DNA of 64,000 nt from Bdellovibrio bacteriovorus (GTDB taxonomy: Bacteria > Bdellovibrionota > Bdellovibrionia > Bdellovibrionales > Bdellovibrionaceae). The stretch spans positions 62,001 through 126,000 of the forward strand of contig NZ_LUKF01000017.1 in NCBI RefSeq assembly GCF_001592755.1, given 5' to 3'. Made by a program: the position numbers and the translations under genes. This document shows positions 25,458 through 32,865 of the stretch, in pieces. A model generated the notes under the pieces. That model searched no databases. It saw only the letters and a program-made list of their open reading frames with translations, and had not been told where the DNA came from. How positions within the stretch are numbered: the first letter of the stretch is position 1; the number at the start of each line of letters is the position of its first letter.

Positions 25458-27202
25458 TGTCTGTGACCGACTGGCGAAAAATCAATTTGCAAATGATCGC
25501 AAAAAGTTTGCAAGAGTTGACCTATGAACAGGTTCTGAATCCTGTTGCGACAGAGACTCGCGAGGAATCTACAGTCGGTCCTTATGAAGTGAAACTTTCT
25601 TCAGGCGTCAACTACAGTTTTCAAGCTTGGCGTGGCGCTTGGACTGATTTGAAAGTGCAAGCGGGCAGCATTCTTCGCAACGGCAAATTAGCCGAAAGCG
25701 CGGGGCAGTTTTTCATCGATATTCAAAAAGAGACCGGAATGGACGATATCATTCTTGGTAATTTTTTAGAAGAAATGCACAACACGCTTTACGCGGATCT
25801 GCATATCCTGCAAAGAAATCGTGGTTACAGTCTAGAACAAATCACCGACATGAGCGGTGAATCCGTGCAAACAGTTCTGAAAGGGCATCCTAAGATTTTA
25901 CTTAACAAGGGACGCATCGGTTGGAGCGCGAACGATCAAGATCAGTATGGTCCTGAATTTCAAAAGCCCATTCAGTTTGCATGGCTTGCCGTGAACCGGT
26001 CATTGTGTCTTGCGGGAATTGATACCTCGTTAGAAGGTGAGGCCTTTTTAGCAGAATGCATTCAAGACGTAGACGCATTTAAATTAGAACTTACCAAAAA
26101 ATCTATCAAAGAAGCCGATGTCTATTTTGTCCCGGTTCACCCATGGCAATGGGAGCGTTACATAAAAATTCAGTTTGCCGAATATCTCCACACGGGGAAA
26201 GCACATTATTTGGGAACTTGGGGTGATCGGTACATTCCACAGATCAGTCTTCGCACTTTTTCAAATATTTCTCGTCCTAAAAATTTAGACGTAAAACTTC
26301 CGATCACGATTTTAAATACGTCAGCGATTCGTGGCATCCCAGGTAAATACATGAAGCAGGGGCCCGCGCTCAGTCATGCGCTGACAGCGCTTTGTCGCGG
26401 TGATCATCAACTTAGCGCCGTCACCGTCCTAGAAGAAAAAGCGGGTATTTCGGTTTCTCATCCTCTTTACCAACAAATAGGGGAAGCCCCGTATCGCTAT
26501 AACGAGTTCTTGGGTGTTTTGTGGCGCCAAAGCTCTTCTTCGCACTTAAAGGACGGTGAGAAGGCATTAATCGCGGGAAGTCTTTTCCACGTCGACGAAA
26601 GCGGTCGTTCTTTGGTCGGCGCCTATATTGAAAAATCGGGGTTGAGCACCGACGAGTGGCTAAAAGCATATTTCAATAGTGTTTTCATTCCGCTTTATCA
26701 CCTTCAAGTTCAACACGGGGTGGGGCTTGTGGCTCATGGGCAGAACGTCGTTGTGCGTATGAAAAATCACACGCCTGTAGGGCTTTTCCTAAAAGATTTT
26801 CAGGGTGATTTGCGACTGAGCCAGGATTCCGAGGCTCTTTCTGGATTTGATCTGACTCGTTTACCGAAACACTATTTGATTCATGATCTTTTGACTGGTC
26901 ATTTAGTCACGGTCTTACGATTTATCTCTGAAACTTTGCAAGAATGCGATAAATATCCCGAGGACAAGTTTTACGCAGTTCTCGGACAATGTCTGCAAGA
27001 CTATTTACAGAAAAATCCTGCGCTCGCGACTTCAAAAGACTTTAAGAGCGTGGATCTTCTGCAGGAAAAGTTTCACCGCGTGTTGGTGAATAAAGTGCGA
27101 TTTAAGATTGGCTACGCGGATTCTGCCGAGCGTCCGCTGCCAATACTGGGCGATGATTTAGTGAATCCGATTGCCCAGGCGTTGAAAAAGGTGAGTTTAT
27201 GA
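25454..27202 (+). CDS. iucC: NIS siderophore synthetase, IucC-like
   Basis: 582 residues, second member of the IucA/IucC family in this operon. Typical motifs: GHPKILLNKGRIGW (the nucleotide-binding HP-K region), VPVHPWQWERYI with His229, SLRTFSNI, GVGLVAHGQNVVVRM and LKDFQGDLRL. IucC adds the second N-acetyl-N-hydroxylysine to the citrate mono-amide, completing aerobactin. It lies between the acetyltransferase and hydroxylase genes, the same order as iucB-iucC-iucD. Overlaps with both neighbours are 4 nt. Confidence 0.9.
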   Translation: MMSVTDWRKINLQMIAKSLQELTYEQVLNPVATETREESTVGPYEVKLSSGVNYSFQAWRGAWTDLKVQAGSILRNGKLAESAGQFFIDIQKETGMDDIILGNFLEEMHNTLYADLHILQRNRGYSLEQITDMSGESVQTVLKGHPKILLNKGRIGWSANDQDQYGPEFQKPIQFAWLAVNRSLCLAGIDTSLEGEAFLAECIQDVDAFKLELTKKSIKEADVYFVPVHPWQWERYIKIQFAEYLHTGKAHYLGTWGDRYIPQISLRTFSNISRPKNLDVKLPITILNTSAIRGIPGKYMKQGPALSHALTALCRGDHQLSAVTVLEEKAGISVSHPLYQQIGEAPYRYNEFLGVLWRQSSSSHLKDGEKALIAGSLFHVDESGRSLVGAYIEKSGLSTDEWLKAYFNSVFIPLYHLQVQHGVGLVAHGQNVVVRMKNHTPVGLFLKDFQGDLRLSQDSEALSGFDLTRLPKHYLIHDLLTGHLVTVLRFISETLQECDKYPEDKFYAVLGQCLQDYLQKNPALATSKDFKSVDLLQEKFHRVLVNKVRFKIGYADSAERPLPILGDDLVNPIAQALKKVSL

Positions 27203-28470
27203 ACAGACATTATGACCTAATCGGACTCGGTATCGGTCTTTTTAATTTAAGTGTGGCCGCTCTTCTGCACAAAACTCCGGGCATTAAGTTTGCGTTTTTT
27301 GATCGTAAGCACCGTTTTGATTGGCATTCTGAAATCATGTTCGCCGACTCTGAAATGCAGACGTCTTATCTTAAAGATCTGGTTACGGCGGCTGATCCTA
27401 CAAGCCCGTTCACTTTCATGAACTATCTGGTGCAAAAGGGATTGTTTTATTCGTTCATCAACACGAATCGTAAAACCATCACACGTCGTGAATTTGAAAT
27501 GTACTGTCAATGGGTCAGCCAAAATATGCCTGAACATCTTCACTTCGACAGTGAAGTGCAGTCTGTGCGCTATGATGGCGAGAAGTTCATTTTGCAAATT
27601 AATAATGAAACATATACGGCGACAAATATCTGCATCGGCACAGGCCTTGTTCCGCATTTGCCAGATTTTGCGAAAGAACTGGAAGGTCCCGATGTTTTCC
27701 ATGCTAAATCCAGTTACATCAAAGTATTAGATGCCACGAATAAAGACGTTGTCGTTGTGGGTGGTGGTCAAACGGGCCTAGAGATTTTCCGCAATTGTCT
27801 TCAAGGAAAATGGGGGCATCCGAAAAGTTTGAAATTGATTGCTAGTCGCCCCAATCTAGAACCCCTAGATAATTCTCCATTTGTGAACGAATACTTTGCG
27901 CCTTCCTACGTGCATGAGTTCTTGCAACTGGATCAATCCTTAAAAGATCCTATCGTGAAGTATCAAAAGCTTGCGAGTGACGGAAATACTCCAGAATACT
28001 TAGATACACTGTATCGCGATCTTTATCAGTTAAAGCACGTGTGGGGTGATTCCCGCGATATTCAAATTCTTCCCTATCGTCGTGTGACAAGCATGCAAAA
28101 GTGGGGAGAGCGTTACACCTTGAATATTAAAAACGGCTTCAATAAAGCTGAAGAAACTTCGAATGCGGATACGGTGATTCTAAGCACAGGCTTCCGAGTC
28201 AATATTCCAAATATTATTGAACCGTTGCGCACCTTGATTGAATTTGATGGCGACGGACGTTTCATCATGAAAGAAAACTTCCAGGTTTCCTGGAAGGGGT
28301 CCGAGAAAAACAAAGTTTATGCCTTGAACTTTAGCCGTCACGGTCACGGGATTTCAGAACCACAAACAAGTCTGATGGCGTGGCGTTCGGCGAAAATCAT
28401 CAACGATTTAATGCAAAAAGAAGTTTTCCCTATCAACAGAGCAGTACCAAATTTTACGACATACACCTAG
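27199..28470 (+). CDS. iucD: L-lysine N6-monooxygenase, IucD-like
   Basis: 423 residues. Flavin N-hydroxylase features: N-terminal FAD site YDLIGLGIGLFNLSVAALL, substrate region MQTSYLKDLVTAADPTSPF typical of IucD/PvdA/SidA enzymes, NADPH site VVVVGGGQTGLEIF (residues about 189-202), and the ATGY-like motif as LSTGFRVNIP. It hydroxylates the side-chain amine of lysine (or ornithine) with O2 and NADPH, the first step to the hydroxamate. IucD is favoured by operon context; ornithine cannot be excluded. The gene ends 8 nt before the receptor gene. Confidence 0.93.
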   Translation: MNRHYDLIGLGIGLFNLSVAALLHKTPGIKFAFFDRKHRFDWHSEIMFADSEMQTSYLKDLVTAADPTSPFTFMNYLVQKGLFYSFINTNRKTITRREFEMYCQWVSQNMPEHLHFDSEVQSVRYDGEKFILQINNETYTATNICIGTGLVPHLPDFAKELEGPDVFHAKSSYIKVLDATNKDVVVVGGGQTGLEIFRNCLQGKWGHPKSLKLIASRPNLEPLDNSPFVNEYFAPSYVHEFLQLDQSLKDPIVKYQKLASDGNTPEYLDTLYRDLYQLKHVWGDSRDIQILPYRRVTSMQKWGERYTLNIKNGFNKAEETSNADTVILSTGFRVNIPNIIEPLRTLIEFDGDGRFIMKENFQVSWKGSEKNKVYALNFSRHGHGISEPQTSLMAWRSAKIINDLMQKEVFPINRAVPNFTTYT

Positions 28471-28478
28471 GTGACACT

Positions 28479-30629
28479 ATGAAAAGACTAGCCCTTCTAT
28501 TATTGCTTCTTCCGATCAGCGTTTTAGCCCAAGATGCTGAAACAACAACGCCTTCCGAGACTCCACCTGCAGCCACAGAGCCCACCGAAAGCCGCATTGA
28601 AGGTATCCAGGTTCAGGGAAATAAAGAAAATAAAACTTATCAAGAAAGTACTGAAAGTATTTCGGTTCTAAAGAGCAATGAAGTTGATGCTCCGGTGCAA
28701 AAGGATTCTTTGCAGGTGATTAACGCCGCTCCGAACGTCACCGTGAACAAGAATGACGACAGCTTTAGTATTCGCGGTATTAATAATACGGGTGTCACGG
28801 GCTTCCAAAAAGACAATCTTTCATCCGTTATTATCGACAACGTCTTTCAAACAGATCTGGCGATCAAAGCAGGAAGCTTCGAGCTGTGGGACACAGAACA
28901 ACTGGAGCTTTACCGAGGGCCTCAGTCGACAACTCAAGGTGTGAATTCCTTGGCAGGAAGTATTTTGCTTTTCCATAACAAGCCTTCGGAGCAAAACGAA
29001 GTGATGGGACGTTTGGGGTATGGAAGTTACAACCACTTCAACTTAGCCGCTTTGGGAAATACGGCTTGGCTTGAAGGCGCCCTCAAAGGTCGTATTTCTT
29101 ATAATCACGATCAAGATGACGGCTTTATCAAAAACATCACGACGAACAATTCCAAATGGGGCAAAAAATCAAAAGACGCTTTAACAGTGGACTTGGTTTA
29201 CGACCTTAACGCCACGGATTTTCTTCGTTGGAATACAAAACTCTTTCAAAACGAAACAGGCGGAAACTACGTGCAAAGCGCCAATCCGTTTGATTATGAA
29301 GTGAGTGAAGACGTTGATTCTGACAGCAAGACAAACAATCAACAGACCTCTTTGACTTATTCAAAACAAATCAATGAGTCGTGGAGAAACGAAACTATCG
29401 CTGCGTACTCAATGGCGAAAAACGATGAAACAAGTGATGCCGACGGTACAAGCAACCCTTCAGCGGGCGTACGTACCGAAGAACATAACGACCGTTTCAT
29501 CAGCATCGAAAATCTTTTAAAATACCAAAGTGCGAATGTGAAAAACGTCTTGGGTTTCCACGCGCACGATTATTATCTTAAAGACTATGCGCACTTTAAT
29601 ATTCTGTACCCGCTACCTGGCAACGTCTATACGCCGATTGATTCCATTCAAGAAACTGAAAAATACCGCACGGTCTTTGCCCTATTTGATTCTTATCTTT
29701 GGAAGTTTACCCAGAATCAATCGATCAACCTGGGCCTGCGTTATGAGTTCGTGAAAAACAAATACGGTGCTTTGGTCGACGCGACGAGAACTCAAAACTT
29801 AGGTGCCGGGATGAATGCGGTTGTCGATAATTACTTGAACAGCGTATCGGGCAGCTACGAAGATACTGACGAAAATTCCATTCTTCTTCCCAAAGTGGCG
29901 TACATGATCACTCAGGATCAACATACGTACGGCTTAACTTATTCAGAAGGGTATAGAACGGGTGGCTTAAGTATCAACCGTAAGCGTGTTCAAGTAGATA
30001 AGTACGATCCCGAAAAAACGAACAACTATGAATTGTCTTACAAGCTCGCTGAAAGCTTTGGAACTTTAAGCTCCAACGTTTTTTATACAGACTGGCAAGA
30101 CCAACAAGTCTTGGTTCAGCTTTCGAGCGACATCTTTGATACCCAAGTCGTCAATGCGGCTTCGTCTGAGCTTTATGGTGCAGAGGTCGAGCTGACGATG
30201 ACTCCCGCTGTTCGCCACCAAGTCACCGTGGGCGCGGGTTACGTGAAAACTCGCTTTAAGGACTTCGTCAGCGGAACAAAAGATTATTCGAACAATGAAT
30301 TTCCATTCGCACCTAACTGGACGGGTAAGATCAATTACGGGTATCAAGTCAGTGCTGAATGGACTCTCACAAGCACACTAAGATACTTGGGAACATCTTA
30401 CGGCAATGCCGAAAATACGATTGATTCTCCGGAGCAATTCTATTGGGATGGCACCGTTCAGTATGCTTTAAGCCAATGGAATATGGGCGTGGATTTTTAC
30501 GTCAGAAATATTTTGAATTCACAGTATGTGATCTATGACCGCACCTCTTCTATCGGCGGGCAGACCGTGAATTACAAACAAGTCAATTCACCTCAAGAGC
30601 TGGGCGTGAATCTATCTTGGTATTTATAA
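28479..30629 (+). CDS. iutA: TonB-dependent siderophore receptor, IutA-like
   Basis: 716 residues from the ATG at 28479, which gives a proper signal peptide (MKRLALLLLLLPISVLAQ); longer in-frame starts run into iucD. After a low-complexity linker with a possible TonB box (IEGIQVQGN), the plug domain shows SFSIRGINNTGV and LELYRGPQSTTQGVNSLAG. The rest is a beta-barrel with alternating aromatic strands, ending VNLSWYL instead of the usual terminal Phe. It would import the ferri-siderophore across the outer membrane using TonB energy. TonB/ExbBD are not in the window. The iutA name is from position; sequence specificity is not proven. Confidence 0.9.
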   Translation: MKRLALLLLLLPISVLAQDAETTTPSETPPAATEPTESRIEGIQVQGNKENKTYQESTESISVLKSNEVDAPVQKDSLQVINAAPNVTVNKNDDSFSIRGINNTGVTGFQKDNLSSVIIDNVFQTDLAIKAGSFELWDTEQLELYRGPQSTTQGVNSLAGSILLFHNKPSEQNEVMGRLGYGSYNHFNLAALGNTAWLEGALKGRISYNHDQDDGFIKNITTNNSKWGKKSKDALTVDLVYDLNATDFLRWNTKLFQNETGGNYVQSANPFDYEVSEDVDSDSKTNNQQTSLTYSKQINESWRNETIAAYSMAKNDETSDADGTSNPSAGVRTEEHNDRFISIENLLKYQSANVKNVLGFHAHDYYLKDYAHFNILYPLPGNVYTPIDSIQETEKYRTVFALFDSYLWKFTQNQSINLGLRYEFVKNKYGALVDATRTQNLGAGMNAVVDNYLNSVSGSYEDTDENSILLPKVAYMITQDQHTYGLTYSEGYRTGGLSINRKRVQVDKYDPEKTNNYELSYKLAESFGTLSSNVFYTDWQDQQVLVQLSSDIFDTQVVNAASSELYGAEVELTMTPAVRHQVTVGAGYVKTRFKDFVSGTKDYSNNEFPFAPNWTGKINYGYQVSAEWTLTSTLRYLGTSYGNAENTIDSPEQFYWDGTVQYALSQWNMGVDFYVRNILNSQYVIYDRTSSIGGQTVNYKQVNSPQELGVNLSWYL

Positions 30630-30636
30630 TCTAAAA

Positions 30637-31395
30637 TCAACCTTTGTTGCGCAGTTCGCGTAAATAAGTGAACTGCTGCACATTGCGTGCAAGTAAAAAC
30701 GGATTGACCTTTTTTTCGATAAAAAGTTTTAAAGGGACGCTCGGGATATCAAGGCCGCGTCTGTTGGTGAGTTCGTTTTCGTAAAGCTCTAAGTCTTCAT
30801 CATCGCCCGTGATCGGTGAATCATCCAAGCTAGAAAGCATCTTACAGAACTGAAGATTGGTTTCTGTATATTCGTGAGTGCAGTAAACCAGAGTTTCTGG
30901 AGGTAACGCTTTAATACGTTGCAAGCTTTGATACATCTGATCGTAAGTGCCTTCAAAAAGACGTCCACAGCCTAATCCAAAAAGCACATCTCCAGAAAAA
31001 AGCCACTTTTTATCGGCACACCAGTAGGCGACGTGTCCCAAGGTGTGACCGGGAAGTTCCATCACTGAAAAAGAAAAGCTTCCAAGTTGAACTTTGTCGC
31101 CCTCTTGCACGTATTCAGAGGCAAAGGGGATTTGATTCTTATTTTTCAAGGGGGCATAGATCGGGGCTTTAAAAGCTTCGACAAGCTCTTTCGTGCCACC
31201 GATATGATCGTTGTGGTGATGGGTCAGAAGAACGCCATCCAAAGTGAGCTCTCGGTCTTTCAGATACTGAACAATAGGGGGCGCCTCGCCGGGATCCACG
31301 ATCAAAGCTTTGCGCTCATCTTCATCAATCAAAATGAACACGTAGTTGTCTTCAAAGATAGGGACGAGTTCCACTCGCAATAGGCCTGAGCTCAT
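30637..31395 (-). CDS. gloB: Hydroxyacylglutathione hydrolase (glyoxalase II)
   Basis: 252 residues of the metallo-beta-lactamase fold. The binuclear metal motif THHHNDHIGG is at about residue 57, with the further ligands in ELPGHTLGHVAYW and FSGDVLFGLGCGRLFEGT and VYCTHEYTETNLQF, all characteristic of GloB. The enzyme hydrolyses S-D-lactoylglutathione in methylglyoxal detoxification. Convergent with the siderophore receptor gene (7 nt apart) and divergent from the Bfd-like gene across a palindromic region. Confidence 0.93.
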   Translation of the reverse strand: MSSGLLRVELVPIFEDNYVFILIDEDERKALIVDPGEAPPIVQYLKDRELTLDGVLLTHHHNDHIGGTKELVEAFKAPIYAPLKNKNQIPFASEYVQEGDKVQLGSFSFSVMELPGHTLGHVAYWCADKKWLFSGDVLFGLGCGRLFEGTYDQMYQSLQRIKALPPETLVYCTHEYTETNLQFCKMLSSLDDSPITGDDEDLELYENELTNRRGLDIPSVPLKLFIEKKVNPFLLARNVQQFTYLRELRNKG

Positions 31396-31444
31396 CCCAC
31401 TATTGTCCCTTTAATTTGTAGGGACGACAAGACCTAGGTGGGAT
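31394..31444. promoter_or_regulatory. Nested inverted repeats between gloB and Bfd-like gene
   Basis: ATCCCAC (31394-31400) faces GTGGGAT (31438-31444), enclosing GTCCCT (31405-31410) and AGGGAC (31420-31425). The nest occupies the divergent control region and overlaps the gloB start codon. Confidence 0.4.
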
Positions 31445-31466
31445 TGATTGATAACAATAACTGGCC

Positions 31467-31495
31467 TTGGACGATGACAGACTTCCATCTAAAAT
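31467..31495 (+). promoter_or_regulatory. Promoter of Bfd-like gene
   Basis: TTGGAC (31467-31472), a 17-nt spacer and TAAAAT (31490-31495) place the start point around 31502, about 4 nt before the ATG at 31506. This argues against the in-frame TTG at 31467, which lies inside the -35 box. Confidence 0.5.
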
Positions 31496-31505
31496 AAGTA
31501 TTCCT

Positions 31506-31943
31506 ATGAAAATCAAAGTGGAACTCGAAGGCCGAGATTTAATTGAAGTAGATTGTGAAGGTGAAAATCTTCAGAAACCAGGAGCTATTAAAAAAGTCTC
31601 TATTTTGGGCTGCTCTGAATTCATGGGAATGATGCAACAAATGCGTCGTCATTTTGGAAATGATCTAAGCAAGTGGCCCGTGCCCGAAGGTCACGATCAT
31701 TCCAGTCTTTTGCTTAAAGAAATGATTTTAAAATTGCGTGGAGAGTGGAACTTTCCCTATGACGAAGAAGAACTTTGTCATTGCCGAAGTGTTCCCGCTC
31801 ATACGGTAGATCAGACGATCGTTGCTGGAGCACATTCACCGGAAGTCGTGACTCGTCAGACATCGGCAAGTTCTAATTGCGGCACCTGCCGTCCTAATGT
31901 TCAAAAAATCATTGATTATCGTTTAGGAAAAAAGACGGCCTAG
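31506..31943 (+). CDS. Protein with C-terminal Bfd-like [2Fe-2S] domain
   Basis: 145 residues. The first 85 or so are not recognised (MKIKVELEGRDLIEVDCEGE, then KVSILGCSEFMGMMQQMRR). The last 55 are a Bfd-type ferredoxin module: LCHCRSVPAHTVDQTIVAGA and SNCGTCRPNVQKIIDY, giving the C-x-C ... C-x2-C ligand set. Such domains carry a [2Fe-2S] cluster and pass electrons to bacterioferritin or nitrite/sulfite reductases. The start is set by the promoter at 31467-31495. It is convergent, with a 4-nt overlap, with a second Bfd-like gene. Confidence 0.8.
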   Translation: MKIKVELEGRDLIEVDCEGENLQKPGAIKKVSILGCSEFMGMMQQMRRHFGNDLSKWPVPEGHDHSSLLLKEMILKLRGEWNFPYDEEELCHCRSVPAHTVDQTIVAGAHSPEVVTRQTSASSNCGTCRPNVQKIIDYRLGKKTA

Positions 31944-32197
31944 TCTTTCTTGGGTCCTGGGACTTTTCCAGTCAGGTCCTCGGTTATTTTATCGGGGAAG
32001 GTGCCATTTTTAAGGTAATGTTCTAGCAGAGGACCTAGTTTGCGACGGCAAGAACCTCCGCAAGGGCCAACGCCAGCTGAAGTGGTGTCGAATATGTCGT
32101 TCAATGTATGAGCGCCATTGCGAATCGCTTCTTCAATGGCTTCCCGGCTTATATTGTTGCAGCGACAGATGATTTCGCTCTTCTTTTTGGCGCCCAT
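31940..32197 (-). CDS. Small Bfd-like (2Fe-2S)-binding protein
   Basis: 85 residues. The Bfd fold signature is IICRCNNISREAIEEAIRNG near the N-terminus and a second ligand pair in GVGPCGGSCRRKLGP. The second pair is C-x3-C, one residue wider than the C-x2-C of classical Bfd. The C-terminal 25 residues are charged. Bfd releases iron from bacterioferritin by reducing it; whether this protein does so is unknown, as no bacterioferritin gene is near. Convergent with the other Bfd-like gene. Confidence 0.82.
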   Translation of the reverse strand: MGAKKKSEIICRCNNISREAIEEAIRNGAHTLNDIFDTTSAGVGPCGGSCRRKLGPLLEHYLKNGTFPDKITEDLTGKVPGPKKD

Positions 32198-32325
32198 CTC
32201 ACGATTGTAATGCCGTGCGATGCAAAAGGATACGGTGGACAGGCCAAAAGTGCGGTGCGTTATATTGCATTGATAAGTCCAGGAGAATCCTGTAAAACAA
32301 GTGTCCTTCTAACAACGGAGAAGAA

Positions 32326-32814
32326 ATGGCCACTAATACTACTGATAAACTTCCCATGACAATTCGCGGAAAAGCGATGCTTGAGGCCGAACTCAAGAAA
32401 CTTCTGTTGGAAGAAAGACCTTCTGTGATCCGCGCGATCGAAGAAGCTCGCGCTCAAGGCGATATCTCAGAAAATGCAGAATATGAGTCTGCAAAAGAAC
32501 GCCAAGCTATGATCGAAGGTCGTATTGCTGAAATTCAAGGCAAACTTGCCGGCGCTGAAGTTATCGATACGGCTCAAATCAAAGCAGATCGCATTGTTTT
32601 CGGTGCGGTTGTTCAAATCGTGGACACGGAATCTGAAGAGGAAGTGACTTATCAAATCGTAGGCGTCGATGAATCTGACGTTAAAGGTGGTTTGATCTCT
32701 ATCCTTTCTCCATTGGCTCGTGCTTTGATCGGTAAACGTGTGGGTGACACAGTTACGGTGCAAAGCCCCAAAGGTGACAAAGAATTCGAAGTTCTTAACT
32801 TCCACTATAAGTAA
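32326..32814 (+). CDS. greA: Transcription elongation factor GreA
   Basis: 162 residues. The N-terminal coiled coil (residues about 10-78) has the signature EARAQGDISENAEYESAKER whose acidic tip residues enter the RNA polymerase secondary channel and trigger transcript cleavage. The C-terminal FKBP-like domain ends PLARALIGKRVGDTVTVQSP. GreA rescues backtracked polymerase. A Shine-Dalgarno (GGAG) precedes the ATG. Confidence 0.97.
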   Translation: MATNTTDKLPMTIRGKAMLEAELKKLLLEERPSVIRAIEEARAQGDISENAEYESAKERQAMIEGRIAEIQGKLAGAEVIDTAQIKADRIVFGAVVQIVDTESEEEVTYQIVGVDESDVKGGLISILSPLARALIGKRVGDTVTVQSPKGDKEFEVLNFHYK

Positions 32815-32865
32815 TTTTCTTTGAAAAGACATTGTCGGTCCATGGCCTCCAAGAGACAATAGGTC

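Noticed and set aside
28380-28478. Longer N-terminus of the siderophore receptor starting inside iucD
   Set aside because: The extension would precede a perfect signal peptide and overlaps the iucD coding region by 90 nt; the ATG at 28479 is the natural start.
31444-31465. ATAACAATAA-type sequence before the Bfd-like gene as a Fur box
   Set aside because: Only one half matches the 7-1-7 Fur consensus; too weak to report as a site.
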